Source of the DNA: a virus
DNA: 58,050 nucleotides
Strand: one strand, 5' to 3'
IMG/VR virus record: IMGVR_UViG_3300035670_000246
Location: 1-58,050 of that record
The position numbers were made by a program, and so were the translations under genes. The number at the start of each line of letters is the position of its first letter. The first letter of the stretch is position 1. Below the pieces are notes generated by a model that worked only from the letters and a program-made list of their open reading frames with translations, did no database searches and had not been told where the DNA came from. Below are positions 32,727-42,008 of the stretch, in pieces.

Positions 32727-34600
32727 CCATAACCCCACCCGCCCGCGTCACTGATGGTCTCGACCGGCATCAGTGACGTGCTGCGGCGGGCGTTCAGGTC
32801 AACGGCAGGGAACAGAGACTGGCTCCGTTGCGGTGTTGACCGCTTGGCCGCAGACTCAGTACTGCTGAGGTTGTGGCGCATGCGGGCGACGTGAAGGCAC
32901 AGAAACACCGAGTCCGCGATGTCCGGTGACTTCTTGGTGCGCAGTTTCATGTCGTCCTTGCTCTCGACTTTCACCACGCCGGAGGTTTCCTCATACGTGC
33001 GGGCCACCATTTCCGTCACGATGTCAGGTTGAATCCCTTTGAACTGCCCGGAGCGGATCAACTCTTTGCCGACGTACCACAATTCGCTGACCATGTTCTT
33101 GAACCGTTCACGGCCTTTGCGTGTGTCCGTTTTGGAGACGGGGCGGTCGGACGCTTTCCCGGCAAACTGGACGTTCAGAAACCCGATGCCGAGATCACGT
33201 GCAACCAGGGCGCTGAAGGGTTCGCCACCACCCGTGGCGTCAATGGCTAGGTTGCGCACGTCAACGCCGTGTTCCTTCATCTTCTCCTTGGCGAGCTTCA
33301 CCACCCACTCCGTCTTGGACATGGCGGTGTTGGTCATGTCGAGATCAAGCACATAGAACTTCTGCACCTCGAACACTTTCTGCGTGACCCCCGTGTCCAC
33401 GGACTGCGCCCACCCGACCTTCCCGATGGTCAGCACCGCCCGGTCACCACCATGAGTGAACGCGGGGTCGAGACCTGCCACAAGCACGGGTGCCTCGGTC
33501 CAGGTGCGGACCTTGGAATCAGCCCGATATTGAATGACCTCGGCTTCCGAGTAGATCGAGTCCACGCTGCCGGTGGCGCTCCACCAGCCGCGCACCATCG
33601 AATAGTAGGTTGGCGTGGTGCAACCGAGACCACCGTACTGCTTGATCTCGTCGATAGAGAGAAGGCCCTTCCACTTCTTGTAACCGGCAACGACGTTGGG
33701 AGATTTCTCGCCGTCAAAACGGATGCAGTAACCTTTCTTGCCGAATGGCTCAATGATCGTCTCCCACTCCGTGTCGGACTCCGTGACGGAATGCCAGCCG
33801 TTGGCGGGTTTGGAGATGACACCCCCTGGAGAATAGTAGCTCGTCGGGTTGAACGACGCCAGCAGGTAAACGGTGTTGTTGGAGGACAAATTGCCGAAGA
33901 TGGTGTTGACGAGGCTGTGCTCCAACGTGTCAAACTCATCGCCGACCACCACCATGATCGGGGCCTTGGTTCCTTGCACCTTGTCCGACGACTCTTTTGA
34001 GCTGGACTTCTCCCCCGGCACCAACGCGAGCCCACGAAGCTCGTGCTTCACTCCATTGTTCTCGTAGCGGATGATGTTCTTGGAGTCCATCAATCTGCCC
34101 GGCAATCGCTCTTCTCCGCCGAAAAACCTCGCAAGATGTTGCCATATCAGCTTCACTTTGCCCCACACTTTTTGTTGTGCGGCGGCAATGGTGGTGGAGG
34201 TGACGATCACTTTCACGTCTTCCGGGAACAGCCAGAACATCATGACCCCGATCATGGCTATGGTCTCCGTTTTGGACGACGAAGCGTGTCCCGCGATGGA
34301 GAGAATCCTTTTCTCACGGAATTTCTTGAGGATGCGGATGGCGTTGGGGTTCCACTCGAAATGGTAGATGCCGTCTGGGTTGCCGAAGATGGCCCTCACC
34401 AGACGGGCGAAGTGCTCGGCCCACGGCATCATCTTGAAGTCCGGCCGCTGTTTTTCGAGCTGCTCTTTGAACTCGTCATATTTTATGCACATGTTGCGCT
34501 CAATGTACCAGTCCGGCGCTGGCACGAGACGGCCCTGCATGTCCGGGACCGGGTTCCACGACAGGCCATATTTATCGACTTTCAGATTCTTGGGACTCAT
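32723..34600 (-). CDS. terL: Terminase large subunit
   Basis: 625 residues from the ATG overlapping the previous stop. The ATPase Walker A is GHASSSKT (about residue 105) and Walker B is MVVVGDEFD (about 218). Nuclease residues follow: GLDPAFTHGGDR (about 377), AIDATGGGE and a late KKSPDIADSVFLC. It packages DNA into the head through the portal, which lies divergently next to it. Confidence 0.9.
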   Translation of the reverse strand: MSPKNLKVDKYGLSWNPVPDMQGRLVPAPDWYIERNMCIKYDEFKEQLEKQRPDFKMMPWAEHFARLVRAIFGNPDGIYHFEWNPNAIRILKKFREKRILSIAGHASSSKTETIAMIGVMMFWLFPEDVKVIVTSTTIAAAQQKVWGKVKLIWQHLARFFGGEERLPGRLMDSKNIIRYENNGVKHELRGLALVPGEKSSSKESSDKVQGTKAPIMVVVGDEFDTLEHSLVNTIFGNLSSNNTVYLLASFNPTSYYSPGGVISKPANGWHSVTESDTEWETIIEPFGKKGYCIRFDGEKSPNVVAGYKKWKGLLSIDEIKQYGGLGCTTPTYYSMVRGWWSATGSVDSIYSEAEVIQYRADSKVRTWTEAPVLVAGLDPAFTHGGDRAVLTIGKVGWAQSVDTGVTQKVFEVQKFYVLDLDMTNTAMSKTEWVVKLAKEKMKEHGVDVRNLAIDATGGGEPFSALVARDLGIGFLNVQFAGKASDRPVSKTDTRKGRERFKNMVSELWYVGKELIRSGQFKGIQPDIVTEMVARTYEETSGVVKVESKDDMKLRTKKSPDIADSVFLCLHVARMRHNLSSTESAAKRSTPQRSQSLFPAVDLNARRSTSLMPVETISDAGGWGYG

Positions 34601-35043
34601 GCCTTTCGGTGTTTCTTCCAGTAGCGCCACCTCACCGTGCGCAGGGTGACTTTCATCTCAGCCGCGATGTCCTTGTGCGGCCTTGTCCAGTCCATCGCCG
34701 CCCACGCCTCCTCCTTGCTGACTCGCGGAGGTTTGCCGACCGTGCGACGACGCCACCTCACGGTGCCCGGTTCGACGCCCATCTGGTCGGCGATCACTTG
34801 CACAGGGAGGGACCAGTCGATGTTTTTCCAGTCCTCCGCCGACGTGTAATGCTTGACCGTGCCGTCCCGCCGTCTCCGGTTCTCCTTGGCCTTGGCGCGG
34901 TGCTCTTTGCAGAGCGGGGAGCCATCCGGCACCGGTTTGGCGCACTTGATGCATTTCCTCATGGCAAACTGCCGGAGCTGCCACCGACGCTGCCGGGAGA
35001 CTCCGACACGGGGTTTGGCCTGTGGCTTTTTGCGTTGATCCAT
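34597..35043 (-). CDS. Zinc-ribbon plus tandem HTH protein, possible small terminase
   Basis: 148 residues. A basic start carries a zinc ribbon (CIKC and CKEH). Two similar HTH segments follow: WKNIDWSLPVQVIADQMGV with PGTVRWRRR, and WAAMDWTRPHKDIAAEMKV with LRTVRWRYW. It immediately precedes the large terminase with a four-base overlap, the usual place for the small terminase that recognises the packaging site; that role is inferred. Confidence 0.6.
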   Translation of the reverse strand: MDQRKKPQAKPRVGVSRQRRWQLRQFAMRKCIKCAKPVPDGSPLCKEHRAKAKENRRRRDGTVKHYTSAEDWKNIDWSLPVQVIADQMGVEPGTVRWRRRTVGKPPRVSKEEAWAAMDWTRPHKDIAAEMKVTLRTVRWRYWKKHRKA

Positions 35044-35054
35044 GAATTTGCGAC

Positions 35055-35082
35055 TATATAGAAATACTTCTTGACGGTGCAA
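35055..35082 (-). promoter_or_regulatory. sigma70-like promoter for terminase operon
   Basis: On the minus strand TTGCAC (35082-35077), a 16-base spacer and TATATA (35060-35055). The ATG is at 35043, so the leader would be about five bases. Confidence 0.5.
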
Positions 35083-35099
35083 CTAACAACAGCATTGAT
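35071..35099 (+). promoter_or_regulatory. Weak promoter candidate upstream of portal
   Basis: TTGACG (35071-35076), 17-base spacer and ATTGAT (35094-35099), with the portal ATG at 35129. It overlaps the minus-strand promoter. The -10 match is weak. Confidence 0.3.
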
Positions 35100-35128
35100 C
35101 TTTATTCCAGAAAATCTTACTGTCGGGA

Positions 35129-37390
35129 ATGATCTCCTCCGCAAGCGCATCACCCACTCTTCCCGCTTCCCTCCCTTCCGTTGTCGATGAGGAGGGCGAA
35201 ATCATCGAACGTGGCCGGGTCAAGTCGGCTGCCGCCCTTGCGGGGCTTTACCAGTATCTCTTCACCTCGGACCTCGGCTCCAGTCGTGCCCGTGCGAAGG
35301 TGCAGAGTCAGGTGGACGGTGACCCTCCTTTCAACTCAGACCAGGATCGCCTGCTAGGCCTGGGTGGGCGCACCAACGCCAACTGGGGCTATGCCAGCCA
35401 GTCGCAACAGGACATCGAGCGCCCCTACAACGACGTGTTCGATTCGATTGACGTGTTCGGCACCACGCCGCTCAAGGCGGATTACGCCGACGAACTGGCA
35501 CGCCAACAGTGGGCACCGATCATCGCGGAAGAGATCAGCCGCATGATCCGCAACTGGCCTGAGTTCACGTTCAACCGGCAGATGTGCGTCCACCTGTTCA
35601 CCATGTTCGGCGTGGCTTTCACCTACCGTGAGGACAAATACGACTGGCGCTGGAAAGTCACGTCGCTCCAATGGCTGAAGGTGCCGCGAAGGACACGGGC
35701 TTCCATCGAGGCGCAGGACTTCTTCTGCGCCCGAGACTACATGTCGCCGGTCGAGCTGGAGAAAAAGATCAGGAACCCCGAGGCGGCGGAGAAAGCAGGT
35801 TGGAACGTCAGGGCCGTGAGGGAAGCTATCCGCAGTGCTCAACCGACCGTCATCGACACGTCAAACCCGGAAACCCTGCAAGAGTCGGTCAAGGACCAGG
35901 ACTATTTCAGCGGTGCGGGAGCCATCACAGTGGACATCGTCCACGGCTGGGTCAAGGAGATGGACGGCTCCATCACTCACGTTATCGGGCGTTACGACGG
36001 TCAGGGGGACTTTCTATATAAGTGCGAGGGTCTTTATGAGAACATGTCGCAGTTCGTCACGGCCTACACGGACGGGGTCGGCAGCAACGGTGACTTCTAC
36101 AGCATCCGGGGCAACGCATGGCGTGGGTTCAACGGGTCTCTCTACCTGAACCTGCTCACCTGCAAGTTCGTGGACATGGCTTGCTGGTCGGCCACCCCCC
36201 ACCTGAAGGCGGACTCCGAGGACACCTTGATCGACCAGATGGTCCGGCCTATCGGGCCTTACAACCGCATCGGGTCCAACGTGGAGTTCGTGGAGCTGAA
36301 CCACATCCCGTTCCAGAACAACCTGATCCCGGCGATCCAACAGGTGCAGAACATCTTCCAGATGCGCTCGCGCCAAGCAGGTGGAGCCTATCGCTACACC
36401 AACAACGCCCCCAAGACCGCCGAAGAAATCAAGACCAACACGGCCATTGACGGTCAACTGACCACGGCTGGCATGGACCTGTATTTCGAGTCGTGGAAGA
36501 ACGACTTCAAGGAAGTGGTCCGCCGTGCGACCTGCCGTGAACTCTCTGCCGCGCATCCCGGGGGCGCTGAAGCCTTCAAGATGCGCAAACGGTGTGTCGC
36601 TCGTGGCGTGCCCCTCGAAGCCCTCTACAACATCGACATCGACGCCATCGAGATCAACCGTGGCGTCGGCAAAGGGTCTGCTCAGGAACGTCGGGCATCT
36701 TTTGATGCTCTCATGCCAAACATCGGCATGTACGACCCTAAAGGGCAGCAACTTCTGCTGCGTCAGTACACCGCCTCCTACGCCGGGATCAGCTTCGCCA
36801 ACCTCCTTGTTCCCGCCGAACCGGGGTCACGGCCACCCATTGACGTGCAAGTTGCCAACATGGAGAACTCCCTCATGGAGCTTGGGCAGCCTGCGGTCAT
36901 TGAGCCGAATCAGGATCACACGGTCCACGTGGCGACCCATCTCGCCAAGCTCTCGGAAATCAATGGTCAGCTCAGCCAGTTTCAAATCGAGTTTGCCCGG
37001 GCCATCGAACTCATGGGGCCGATCTGGCGTCACGCAGTGGAGCACATGGCTTACATCAGTCCGGAGAACCCGCTCTCCAAGACCTTCAAGGAGGCCCTTT
37101 CCGAGATCGAGGAAGTCGTCGTCAACGGGGAGAAAAAACTTGCCGCCGAGGCCCGACGCGCCGAGGAGCAGGCCGGTCAACAGGCCCCGGGCAGTGACGT
37201 TCCTCTCGGCATCCTGCGCCAGTCGGCTGACGCCGGGGCACGTCTGGAGATGCTCGACGTTCAGGCCAAGAGACAGCAGCTCGGGTTCGAGGCCGAGAAA
37301 CAGCGCCTTGAACTGGCGAAGAAGCAGCAGGACCTCGCTTTCAACGACGCCAAGATGGCGAACGAGATCAGGAAACAGACCGCAGGTTGA
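35129..37390 (+). CDS. Portal protein
   Basis: 753 residues, in the range of podovirus portals. It follows the terminase divergently and precedes scaffold and capsid. Features include YGSGxx-type Gly-rich loop region, an early DxxxRPYND-like segment (DIERPYNDVFDSIDVFGTTP), beta-rich clip region, and a long C-terminal Gln/Glu-rich helix (LEMLDVQAKRQQLGFEAEKQ) that probably forms the barrel inside the head. The dodecameric portal is the DNA entry and exit channel. Confidence 0.8.
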   Translation: MISSASASPTLPASLPSVVDEEGEIIERGRVKSAAALAGLYQYLFTSDLGSSRARAKVQSQVDGDPPFNSDQDRLLGLGGRTNANWGYASQSQQDIERPYNDVFDSIDVFGTTPLKADYADELARQQWAPIIAEEISRMIRNWPEFTFNRQMCVHLFTMFGVAFTYREDKYDWRWKVTSLQWLKVPRRTRASIEAQDFFCARDYMSPVELEKKIRNPEAAEKAGWNVRAVREAIRSAQPTVIDTSNPETLQESVKDQDYFSGAGAITVDIVHGWVKEMDGSITHVIGRYDGQGDFLYKCEGLYENMSQFVTAYTDGVGSNGDFYSIRGNAWRGFNGSLYLNLLTCKFVDMACWSATPHLKADSEDTLIDQMVRPIGPYNRIGSNVEFVELNHIPFQNNLIPAIQQVQNIFQMRSRQAGGAYRYTNNAPKTAEEIKTNTAIDGQLTTAGMDLYFESWKNDFKEVVRRATCRELSAAHPGGAEAFKMRKRCVARGVPLEALYNIDIDAIEINRGVGKGSAQERRASFDALMPNIGMYDPKGQQLLLRQYTASYAGISFANLLVPAEPGSRPPIDVQVANMENSLMELGQPAVIEPNQDHTVHVATHLAKLSEINGQLSQFQIEFARAIELMGPIWRHAVEHMAYISPENPLSKTFKEALSEIEEVVVNGEKKLAAEARRAEEQAGQQAPGSDVPLGILRQSADAGARLEMLDVQAKRQQLGFEAEKQRLELAKKQQDLAFNDAKMANEIRKQTAG

Positions 37391-37396
37391 TTTTAC

Positions 37397-37732
37397 ATGA
37401 CCCACACCACCACTGAAGAAATCCAGGCTTTTCGGCAATCCGCCGAGCATCGCCAAAAACTGGCCGCGTTGCTGGCTGACCCGACTCTGCAACTGGCGTT
37501 GTCCATCATTCGCAAGTCAGCAGTGCCCAAGCCTCCAACCGATACGGAGACCAATCAACTCGCCGACATCTGTCTGGCTCGCCGCTACCTGCTCATGTCT
37601 GGCGTGAACCAGGGGCTCGACAAGCTCAACCTACTCACCCACCCCGTGCAGGCCAACGAGAACCTCGACTTGCTCATGGACAACGCCTACGACCACACCC
37701 TTCCCGCCCACCTTCGCACCCCAGCCAAATAA
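37397..37732 (+). CDS. Hypothetical head-region protein
   Basis: 111 residues, helical, with LADPTLQLALSIIRK and ADICLARRYLLMSGVNQGLD. Located between portal and scaffold, so it probably belongs to head assembly; not recognised. Confidence 0.5.
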   Translation: MTHTTTEEIQAFRQSAEHRQKLAALLADPTLQLALSIIRKSAVPKPPTDTETNQLADICLARRYLLMSGVNQGLDKLNLLTHPVQANENLDLLMDNAYDHTLPAHLRTPAK

Positions 37733-37738
37733 CACGCC

Positions 37739-38947
37739 ATGTTCCTGCGCCATCTCCCCTTGTTCAACGAAGCCCCTGCCGCCGAAGCCGCCCCGGTCCT
37801 GACCGACCATGGTGGTGACGCCGAGGTGCCCGGCGAGTCCAGTTTTTTCGACAAGCTGCGTCAAGCCGACGATCATCCTGACAACGTCGCCCGCAAACAA
37901 CAGGAAGCTCCGAAACCCGAGGTCAAGCCCTTGGAGAAAAAGGCCGATCCTGCGCAGAAGCCCGAGCCCAAGAAAGCCGCCGACAAGTTGGGCTCCGTTG
38001 AGGAAGAGGTCGTGGAGGAAGAAAAACCTGCGGACGAAGAGCCCCCGCCCGAGGGTACCAACGAGAAGGGCCTGAGCCGGTGGAAGCAGCTCAAGGCCAA
38101 AGAGAAGGTGGCTGACGAACTGACCAAGAAGGTCGAGGCCATGACCAAGGAGATGGAGGAGCTGCGCAAGTCTCCGGTGTCCAAGGAGGTTCAGGAAAAA
38201 CTTGAGGAACTCCAGAAATTCCGTGACATCCACGATGTCAAGCGGTCCAAGGAATACCAGGAAAGTGTGATTGCTCCGTTGGCAAAGGCCGAGAAGGGCA
38301 TCGAGGAAGTCTGCGGCGAATTCAAGATCGACATGGACAAGATGCTCCACGCCATGTCCGAAGTCAGCGAGTGGAAGCGATCCATCGCCATCGACAAGCT
38401 GGTGGAGGAAGCCGACGACGCGCCTGCGGCCATCAAGGCCAGCCTCTACAAGATGGCTGACCAGCTTCACGTTGCGTGGCAGAAAGGCGCGGAGATCGAG
38501 TCCAAGGCCAGCGAGTTGCGTGCAGCCCAAGAAGCCCTTGCCAACCAGGGGAACGAAAAACAGACCTACGAGCAGCAGCAGGCGTGGCAGAAAGCCCTGG
38601 CCGCAAGCAAGTCCTTGGTCGAGACCAAACTGGCTCCTGTGCTCAAAGGGATGACTGAAGACGAGCGCAAAGAGTTCACCTCGTCCATCGAGAACGCCAC
38701 CATCAGCGACGACCCGGAAGAACGGGCTTTGCAGGCGCAGTCACCTCAGGTGGCTGCCGTGTTGATCCGCCGTCTCAACAACCTGACCAAGGAGTTTAAC
38801 GCGCTCAAGAAGGAACGCGACACCCTGATCGCTGCGCGTCCCGGTGCCCGCGAGCGGCAAACGGACGACGGTGATCCGAATGTGCCTTCGTCCGACGAGG
38901 ATTTCATGGCCCGCGTTCGACAGGCTGACGACTACATGCGCCGATAA
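37739..38947 (+). CDS. Scaffold-like protein
   Basis: 402 residues, highly charged, Glu/Lys/Ala-rich and helical, with coiled-coil-like stretches (KEVQEKLEELQKFRD). Its place between portal and capsid and its composition fit a scaffolding protein that guides capsid assembly and is removed before or during packaging. No protease domain is seen. Confidence 0.65.
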   Translation: MFLRHLPLFNEAPAAEAAPVLTDHGGDAEVPGESSFFDKLRQADDHPDNVARKQQEAPKPEVKPLEKKADPAQKPEPKKAADKLGSVEEEVVEEEKPADEEPPPEGTNEKGLSRWKQLKAKEKVADELTKKVEAMTKEMEELRKSPVSKEVQEKLEELQKFRDIHDVKRSKEYQESVIAPLAKAEKGIEEVCGEFKIDMDKMLHAMSEVSEWKRSIAIDKLVEEADDAPAAIKASLYKMADQLHVAWQKGAEIESKASELRAAQEALANQGNEKQTYEQQQAWQKALAASKSLVETKLAPVLKGMTEDERKEFTSSIENATISDDPEERALQAQSPQVAAVLIRRLNNLTKEFNALKKERDTLIAARPGARERQTDDGDPNVPSSDEDFMARVRQADDYMRR

Positions 38948-38974
38948 CAACCAAGCTAAGCTATCGGGCGTTTT
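38941..38974 (+). terminator. Terminator-like hairpin after scaffold
   Basis: CCGATA (38941-38946, overlapping the stop) pairs with TATCGG (38962-38967), with an AGCT repeat inside, and is followed by GCGTTTT. Moderate support for a terminator. Confidence 0.4.
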
Positions 38975-39394
38975 GAAGTGTTCCCGGGCTGGAAAGTTGC
39001 GCCTGCCGGGTCAGGTCGTCGTATGATCCTCTCGAAAGAGGCCCGCACTCTCCAGTCGCGGGATATGTCACTGCCAATCAACGCCCATGGCGGGCACTGC
39101 GTGGAAACAAACGCATACCCCACCTTCCAGGCATCGTCAACCATAAAACAGCACGTTGACATTATTTCCGTCGCTATATAAACTTCGCACCGAGTTGAAA
39201 TACCGTGTTTTCCGGGCTGCCTGCTCACCAGCGATGAAAGCGTCAACGAGTTAAAAGGAACCCGCGAGGGTTTGGTCGGCTGCTCACCGGTCGTGTTAGA
39301 GGCCTCATCCGTGAGGCATTCTCTTGTCACGCCCGAAATCAAAGCTCCGGCCCGTGGCGAGAGGTTTAACCCACCTACCTCCTTCCACATCATC
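38975..39394 (+). promoter_or_regulatory. Long leader and promoter of major capsid gene
   Basis: TTGACA (39156-39161) and TATAAA (39177-39182) with a 15-base spacer, or TAAACT with 17, sit about 213 bases before the capsid ATG. The leader contains a hairpin GCCTC/GAGGC (39302-39306, 39312-39316) and two similar GGCTGC...TCACC segments. The short ORF at 38978-39181 crosses the promoter and is not supported. Confidence 0.5.
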
Positions 39395-40567
39395 ATGGCT
39401 ACCATCGGTCAAATCTTCGCGTCTGACGCCTCTCGTCTTGAGGGTCAGGTTTATCAAAAAATGCGTGCCAAGGGCCGCGTTTCCGCCCTCATGGAGAAGC
39501 AGAACTTCCCTGACGGCATCGGCTACAACCCGTCCACCGTATCCACCCTGCGCTCCGGCATCGTCGGCGGCAGCGGCTGGACTCAAGTGCAGTCCCCGGA
39601 CACCCCGGTCAACAACTGTCAGCTCACCCCCGGCGTCATCACCCCGGCCCGCCTGATCCAGAACTACAGTGTGGAGCAAAACCAAATCAAGTCGAGCGAC
39701 ATCTGCTTGACGGACGGTCGCTTCTCCTACGAGTGGGAGCAGCAGGTCACCCAGACCAAACAGAACTTCGTCGGCAACGTCGTCGATCTGTGGGAGGACC
39801 GCTCCAAATACTGGTTCCAGTACTGGGTCAACAAGGTGGTGTTCAACAGCTCCGCCACGGTGACCACCGGCACCAGCTTCACCAACACCCCGGCGACCTA
39901 CATCGCCAGCCAGAGCATCCTCAACCGCCTCTACAACCGCATCATGCAGGACGGCGGCGGCGAGGAGCCCTATGCCATGTCCAATGGCGCGGCCCTGCTC
40001 ACGTTGATCTGCTCGGCCGAGGCCAGCCAGAACATCATCCAGAACGACGCTGGCGTCCGTCAGGACGTTCGCTACGCCCAGATGGGCAAGGATGGCGGTG
40101 CCTACCTGATGCAGTCCTGGGGCATTGACCGTGCCTACGGTGGCTACATGCACTGCATCGACTATCGTATGCCCCGCTACAACTTCACGGGCGGTGCCTA
40201 CGTCGAGGTGCCTTACTACACCACGGCATCCAGCTCCATCGGCGGCAACCAGCAGATCGTCAACCCTGACTACGAAGCTGCTCAGTACGAGGTGATGTAC
40301 ATCTGGAACCCGAAAGCTGTCATCCGGCAGACTCCGCGTCCAAAATCTTCCCTCGGTGCTGGCACCAGCTTCAAGGCCGTCAACTACAACGGCGACGTGA
40401 TCTGGGCCAACATCCCGAACGTGGACAACAACCTGTTCGGCAACATCGGCGTCTATGCCGCCGACCTGATGGCCGCCTGGAAGCCCACGGTCAACGCGCA
40501 GTATGGCTACGCCATCATGGTGTTGCGCTGCCCGGCCGTTGTCGGCAACACCTGCCCGAGCTACTAA
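39395..40567 (+). CDS. Major capsid protein
   Basis: 390 residues starting MATIGQIFASDASRLEGQVY; the longer ORF from 39272 is just open frame over the leader. It lies after the scaffold, is preceded by its own promoter and followed by a strong hairpin, the usual setting for the most abundant capsid protein. Sequence is rich in Gln, Asn, Ser and Tyr with no membrane spans. Fold assignment (HK97-like) is inferred from synteny. Confidence 0.65.
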   Translation: MATIGQIFASDASRLEGQVYQKMRAKGRVSALMEKQNFPDGIGYNPSTVSTLRSGIVGGSGWTQVQSPDTPVNNCQLTPGVITPARLIQNYSVEQNQIKSSDICLTDGRFSYEWEQQVTQTKQNFVGNVVDLWEDRSKYWFQYWVNKVVFNSSATVTTGTSFTNTPATYIASQSILNRLYNRIMQDGGGEEPYAMSNGAALLTLICSAEASQNIIQNDAGVRQDVRYAQMGKDGGAYLMQSWGIDRAYGGYMHCIDYRMPRYNFTGGAYVEVPYYTTASSSIGGNQQIVNPDYEAAQYEVMYIWNPKAVIRQTPRPKSSLGAGTSFKAVNYNGDVIWANIPNVDNNLFGNIGVYAADLMAAWKPTVNAQYGYAIMVLRCPAVVGNTCPSY

Positions 40568-40586
40568 TCGTCCTCGGTTGTTCATC

Positions 40587-40619
40587 GGCGTGCCCGTGGC
40601 CTGAAAACCCGGGCACGCC
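40587..40619 (+). terminator. Strong hairpin after the capsid gene
   Basis: GGCGTGCCCG (40587-40596) pairs perfectly with CGGGCACGCC (40610-40619) over ten bases with a 13-base loop. Only two T follow. It may limit read-through from capsid or protect the 3' end. Confidence 0.6.
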
Positions 40620-40650
40620 TTCAACACGTAAACTCTGACCAAGCACGTTC

Positions 40651-40983
40651 ATGAAAATGCTTCCCGACATGGAAGAGGAAGAAACCGAGATGGAGATGCC
40701 GGAAAAATCTGGTGCTCCCAAAGTCGAGGTCGAAGTGGAGAAGGAAGTCTCCGCAGCCCCCGACATGAGCATCCCTCTGCCCGAGGGTTTCCCGATGCCT
40801 CCCAACGTCCGGGACGGTGAGACTTTCGAGGTGATCGCCAAGGCCAAAGTCAAAGATGGCCGCCTGATGTTCGAGTCCTTTGATGGGCAGGCTGCGGCCC
40901 CCGGCGAAGAAACCGAGGCCGACAGCTACGAGGCGTCTGAAAACGCCTTGCGCGAGGCCATGAAGACGGAGGGATACCGATGA
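40651..40983 (+). CDS. Hypothetical acidic head-region protein
   Basis: 110 residues with an extremely acidic start (EEEETEMEMPE) and a small beta domain (FEVIAKAKVKDGRLMFESFD). Position after capsid suggests head decoration or a head-tail role. Stop overlaps the next start. Confidence 0.5.
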   Translation: MKMLPDMEEEETEMEMPEKSGAPKVEVEVEKEVSAAPDMSIPLPEGFPMPPNVRDGETFEVIAKAKVKDGRLMFESFDGQAAAPGEETEADSYEASENALREAMKTEGYR

Positions 40984-41120
40984 CCTTCACGCCGGTCATT
41001 CCCTTCTCGGAGTCTGCCGCCCAACGGGCCGAAGAAGCCCTGGGCGGCCAGCCCATTGCTGGTGACGACTCCAACGTCCTGAAGCAAATCCTCGTGCTCG
41101 CAGCCAACCTCATCTCCTGA
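40980..41120 (+). CDS. Very small protein related to fibre N-terminus
   Basis: 46 residues starting MTFTPVIPFSESAAQRAEEA. It ends in DDSNVLKQILVLAANLIS, which resembles DDSQVLKAILVALGNV near the start of the next protein. Coupled by overlap to the gene before and one base from the next. Probably a small tail-attachment element; function unknown. Confidence 0.55.
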   Translation: MTFTPVIPFSESAAQRAEEALGGQPIAGDDSNVLKQILVLAANLIS

Positions 41121-41121
41121 C

Positions 41122-42006
41122 ATGTCCCAGATCGCCTCTGACGCCAAAATCCAGTCCGCCATGACCAAGCTGGGCATGACTGCCCCGCTGACGAACATGG
41201 ATGACTCCCAGGTGCTCAAGGCGATCCTGGTCGCTCTTGGTAACGTGACTGGGGGCTCAGGCAGCGTCGATTGGGGCAGCATCGGCGGCACGTTGAGTAA
41301 CCAGACAGACCTGGCTGCGGCACTGGCTGCAAAGCTTGACCTAGCTGGCGGCACAATGACCGGGGCGCTGGTGAATTCTACCAACGGCGCGGCCTCGACA
41401 CCGGCCTTGAAATTGACAGGTAGTTTGTTCAGCGGCGGCACTGGAACGACCACGATGCCGCAGTTTTTGGTCCAGCCTACCGGTGCCACTGCTGCAACCA
41501 ACTGGAACACCAACGGGTCAGCCGTGGGGTGGAACCTTAACGCGGTTGGCAGCTACCCGAACTATCCCAGCGTGTGGGCAGCAAGGGCAGCTGGAAATTT
41601 CGTCGCAGAACTGACGACGGACGGAACACTGACGGCAGCAAGTGGCATAGCTTTTAACAACTCTGCTAGAGACGTTGCCATCGACAATGGATTTGCTCGC
41701 CACAGCAGCGGCAATGGGGTTAATTTTAAAGCCGGTGGGAGTTACCCAGTGACCCTTTTGGCAGATGGTCTGAGATGTGACTCGGCGTCGCAATTGTCGT
41801 TCACGGACGGCACCTCTTACAACGGCACCCGTGACGTGGGTGTGGCTCGTGGTTCTGCCGGTTACATCAAGATCACGGACGGCACCACTGGTGTCGGGAC
41901 GCTGCAATTCGGCGTTCATTCCGCGCTCGGGGCCGAAACGGTCACCGGATACATCACCGTGAAGGATGGGGCCGGAACGACCCGCAAACTCGCCGTCATC
42001 TCCTGA
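41122..42006 (+). CDS. Tail fibre or appendage protein
   Basis: 294 residues. After an N-terminal helical region, a Gly/Thr/Ser-rich body contains repeated motifs such as LDLAGGTMTGAL and SARDVAIDNG / GTRDVGVARG, typical of phage fibre domains built from GTMTG-type repeats. Likely attaches to the host surface. A 5' neighbour shares its N-terminal motif. Confidence 0.65.
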   Translation: MSQIASDAKIQSAMTKLGMTAPLTNMDDSQVLKAILVALGNVTGGSGSVDWGSIGGTLSNQTDLAAALAAKLDLAGGTMTGALVNSTNGAASTPALKLTGSLFSGGTGTTTMPQFLVQPTGATAATNWNTNGSAVGWNLNAVGSYPNYPSVWAARAAGNFVAELTTDGTLTAASGIAFNNSARDVAIDNGFARHSSGNGVNFKAGGSYPVTLLADGLRCDSASQLSFTDGTSYNGTRDVGVARGSAGYIKITDGTTGVGTLQFGVHSALGAETVTGYITVKDGAGTTRKLAVIS

Positions 42007-42008
42007 CC

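Noticed and set aside
38978-39181. 67-codon ORF before the capsid gene
   Set aside because: It crosses the predicted promoter, has no coupling to neighbours and its composition is not protein-like.
39305-40642. 445-codon minus-strand ORF opposite the capsid gene
   Set aside because: It is the reverse shadow of the capsid gene and its leader, Val/Gly/His-rich as expected for antisense GC-rich coding sequence, with no family features.
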